DNA of 64,000 nucleotides from Streptococcus parasanguinis (GTDB taxonomy: Bacteria; Bacillota; Bacilli; Lactobacillales; Streptococcaceae). The stretch's first letter is position 1. Every line of letters starts with the position of its first letter. The position numbers and the translations under genes were made by a program. Below, one piece after another: positions 62,540 through 64,000 of this stretch. The DNA lies in the NCBI RefSeq assembly GCF_901875555.1, contig NZ_CABFMD010000032.1, positions 1-64,000 on the forward strand. Direction: 5' to 3'. The notes beneath the pieces were generated by a model. The model ran no database searches. It worked only from the letters and a program-made list of their open reading frames with translations, and was not told the DNA's origin.

Positions 62540-63364
62540 TTATGATCTTTCTTTGTAATGATCAGAAGCTACCTTATGGGCTCTTAGTTTTTCTTCTTGT
62601 CGTCTCTCTTGAATGAGATTTTCTATCATCTTAAACAAATAAGCTAATGGACTTTCTGTGGTTGAAGGAATCCTGTCAATTAAATCCATGATCTCATTAC
62701 TTTGTATATAATTTGATTCCAGGTACTTTCCAATCTTCATTTTTTGAGAGTGTTTTAAAACAAAACCTTGGGGATACATAAAACGATCGTTATATTTATC
62801 AGCAATGACTTGAACTAAGTTATAGTAATTTTCACCTATAAAATTTTTCTTTTTTGAAGTATTATTTTTAGGCTCTTCTAGAACTAAATATCTATTCTCT
62901 AATCTCTTATCTCTAATCTCTAGACTCTGGTGGAGATTTGTCGGACTTTTGTCGGACATTTGTCCAGATAATAAAATATTTTGTTTTTCGTTAGCAATTC
63001 TATTTCTATATTCTCTTTTGCGATCGGCTTCTGTTGTTGTTTTCCCTATAAAGTTTTGAATATCCATCATATAGATTGCACCATTGTCCAACACCTCAAT
63101 TAACTCAAGCTCCTGGAACAAATGTAATGCTTTTTCGACAACAGCAACGGGTTGCCTTGTCATAGAAGCTATTAACCATGGATTGTAAGGAATCCTATCT
63201 CTATACATCAATTTACCCTCATTCTTTAAACTTTTTAAATATAACTTCAGAAGGATATTTGAGTACTTTTCGCCATCAGGTTGATTTTCCAAGAGAAGTA
63301 GTTCTTCAGTATCAAAAAAATCTTCTTTCAACCTCATGTAATAATATTTTTTCGAATCAGACAT
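62540..63364 (-). CDS. replisome organizer-like replication protein
   Basis: A 274-residue protein with the N-terminal domain of phage replisome organizers (YYYMRLKEDFFDTEELLLLE, LYLKSLKNEGKLMYRDRIPY). A winged helix (about 60-110) is followed by a variable linker and a C-terminal helical domain. It probably starts replication of the excised element or loads the helicase. GATGAGGT precedes the ATG. Confidence 0.82.
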   Translation of the reverse strand: MSDSKKYYYMRLKEDFFDTEELLLLENQPDGEKYSNILLKLYLKSLKNEGKLMYRDRIPYNPWLIASMTRQPVAVVEKALHLFQELELIEVLDNGAIYMMDIQNFIGKTTTEADRKREYRNRIANEKQNILLSGQMSDKSPTNLHQSLEIRDKRLENRYLVLEEPKNNTSKKKNFIGENYYNLVQVIADKYNDRFMYPQGFVLKHSQKMKIGKYLESNYIQSNEIMDLIDRIPSTTESPLAYLFKMIENLIQERRQEEKLRAHKVASDHYKERS

Positions 63365-63373
63365 ACAGCAACC

Positions 63374-63652
63374 TCATCTTTCAAATCTATGTAGCCATTC
63401 AGTCACTTTACGCTTATCATATAAAGTAACTCCGTCAATAACAATGTGGGGCATTCCTTCACGTTGCCATTTAATAATAGTGGTGGTAGAGACATCTAAC
63501 CAGCGACATAAACCCGCCATACGCACCATAGGTTTATAGAGTTCTTTATCTTCTAGAGCTTTTTCTATTGCACTTTGTAGCATGTTGTCATATCGAGCAA
63601 GTAATTTTTTTTCTGTTACTTTTGGGAGTTGAATTGTAAAAGCTTCTGACAT
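63374..63652 (-). CDS. small MerR-like/excisionase-type DNA-binding protein
   Basis: A 92-residue protein beginning MSEAFTIQLPKVTEKKLL. The C-terminal half is a helix-turn-helix with a wing: MAGLCRWLDVSTTTIIKWQR, then a hairpin and RKVTEWLHRFE, like excisionases and HTH_17 regulators. AAGGAGA eight bases upstream supports ATG 63652 over an in-frame ATG at 63697. It may control excision or expression of the element. Confidence 0.75.
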   Translation of the reverse strand: MSEAFTIQLPKVTEKKLLARYDNMLQSAIEKALEDKELYKPMVRMAGLCRWLDVSTTTIIKWQREGMPHIVIDGVTLYDKRKVTEWLHRFER

Positions 63653-63701
63653 TTTTAAGTTCTCCTTTTCTATAAATCGTTTATTATGACTTTGCACATT
63701 T

Positions 63702-64000
63702 TTATTCTTTAGGTTTCTCTCTTGAGTGTTTTAAACGTTCAGCGATTGTATTACGTTGTTCAATGGTAATCCTACGTTTTTTCTTCGGAAATACATTAAT
63801 TGAAAAATCATTGCCAATCTTCATATTTGCTTTGAGCCAAATGATTCTGTTGTTTTCTTTCTCAGATTCTAATACTTCATATGCCTTTGAAAGCTTCATT
63901 ACCTTTTGGATGTGAGGATAATAACTGGTTTCAATGCTCCATTGTTTATCTCGTGCATCATATTTAATAAATGTTTCTTGATCTTCTATTGCGTAAGCCA
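63702..64000 (-). CDS. protein of the mobile element, 5' end beyond window
   Basis: The reading frame is open from the window edge to the stop at 63702, giving at least 99 residues. An ATG at 63899 with a weak site could start a 65-residue form, but the upstream frame (EDQETFIKYDARDKQWSIET) has the look of coding sequence, so the gene probably begins outside the window. The C-terminus is basic (FPKKKRRITIEQRNTIAERL). Function unknown. Confidence 0.6.
   Translation of the reverse strand, partial: AYAIEDQETFIKYDARDKQWSIETSYYPHIQKVMKLSKAYEVLESEKENNRIIWLKANMKIGNDFSINVFPKKKRRITIEQRNTIAERLKHSREKPKE

Overview
The window looks like a low-GC Firmicutes chromosome, most probably an oral Streptococcus of the sanguinis type. 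The evidence is AAGGAGG-type ribosome sites, TTGACA/TATAAT promoters with 17-bp spacers, CcpA-type cre sites, a mitis/sanguinis-like gene repertoire, and a fragment matching the end of streptococcal ribosomal protein L31. The species call is an inference.

Layout. (1) 1-1782: the end of an IS3-family element, an acetoin/diacetyl reductase gene and a small secreted protein gene on the minus strand. (2) 1881-7536: an operon with a HAD-family lipoprotein phosphatase, eutP and four corrinoid genes (cobD, pduX, cobT, pduO-type adenosyltransferase). (3) 7565-7968: a minus-strand small RNA with a cobalamin riboswitch followed by two ANTAR-binding hairpins, the EutX/Rli55 type. (4) 8019-23568: the ethanolamine utilisation genes eutG, eutS, eutV, eutW, eutA, eutB, eutC, eutL, a eutK-like gene, eutE, two eutM copies, an eutT-like gene, pduL, a Eut-associated unknown, eutN, eutH and eutQ. 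They encode a bacterial microcompartment and its enzymes. (5) 23567-48152: 29 tightly packed genes for anaerobic adenosylcobalamin synthesis. They include hemA/L/B/C/D for the tetrapyrrole precursor and the CbiMNQO cobalt transporter. (6) 48260-58688: two complete Opp/Nik-type ABC importers in mirror-image gene order and a flavin reductase. (7) 58711-59646: a conserved unknown on the minus strand. (8) about 59721 to the window end: one end of an integrated mobilizable element with a MobV relaxase, a pMV158-like oriT, a replisome-organizer-like protein and small genes. It appears to be inserted at the 3' end of rpmE.

How it works together. EutW and EutV should sense ethanolamine. EutV carries an ANTAR RNA-binding domain. 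I find paired hairpins with A1/G4 hexaloops ahead of intrinsic terminators in four leaders: before the HAD lipoprotein operon, eutG, eutA and the cobalamin operon. The same pair occurs in the riboswitch RNA. Ethanolamine breakdown, its possible release from a phosphorylated precursor, and synthesis of its B12 cofactor therefore look like one antitermination regulon. Each of the four main promoters also has a cre-like site at or just upstream of the -35 box, which predicts carbon catabolite repression.

The cobalamin route looks complete from glutamyl-tRNA to adenosylcobamide. No synthesis gene for the lower ligand 5,6-dimethylbenzimidazole is visible. Unusual points include a tandem cbiC pair whose second copy lacks the catalytic histidine, three adenosyltransferase genes of two types, a SUMT-HemD fusion beside a separate hemD, and a shell protein with a Rho_N/SAP-like tail.
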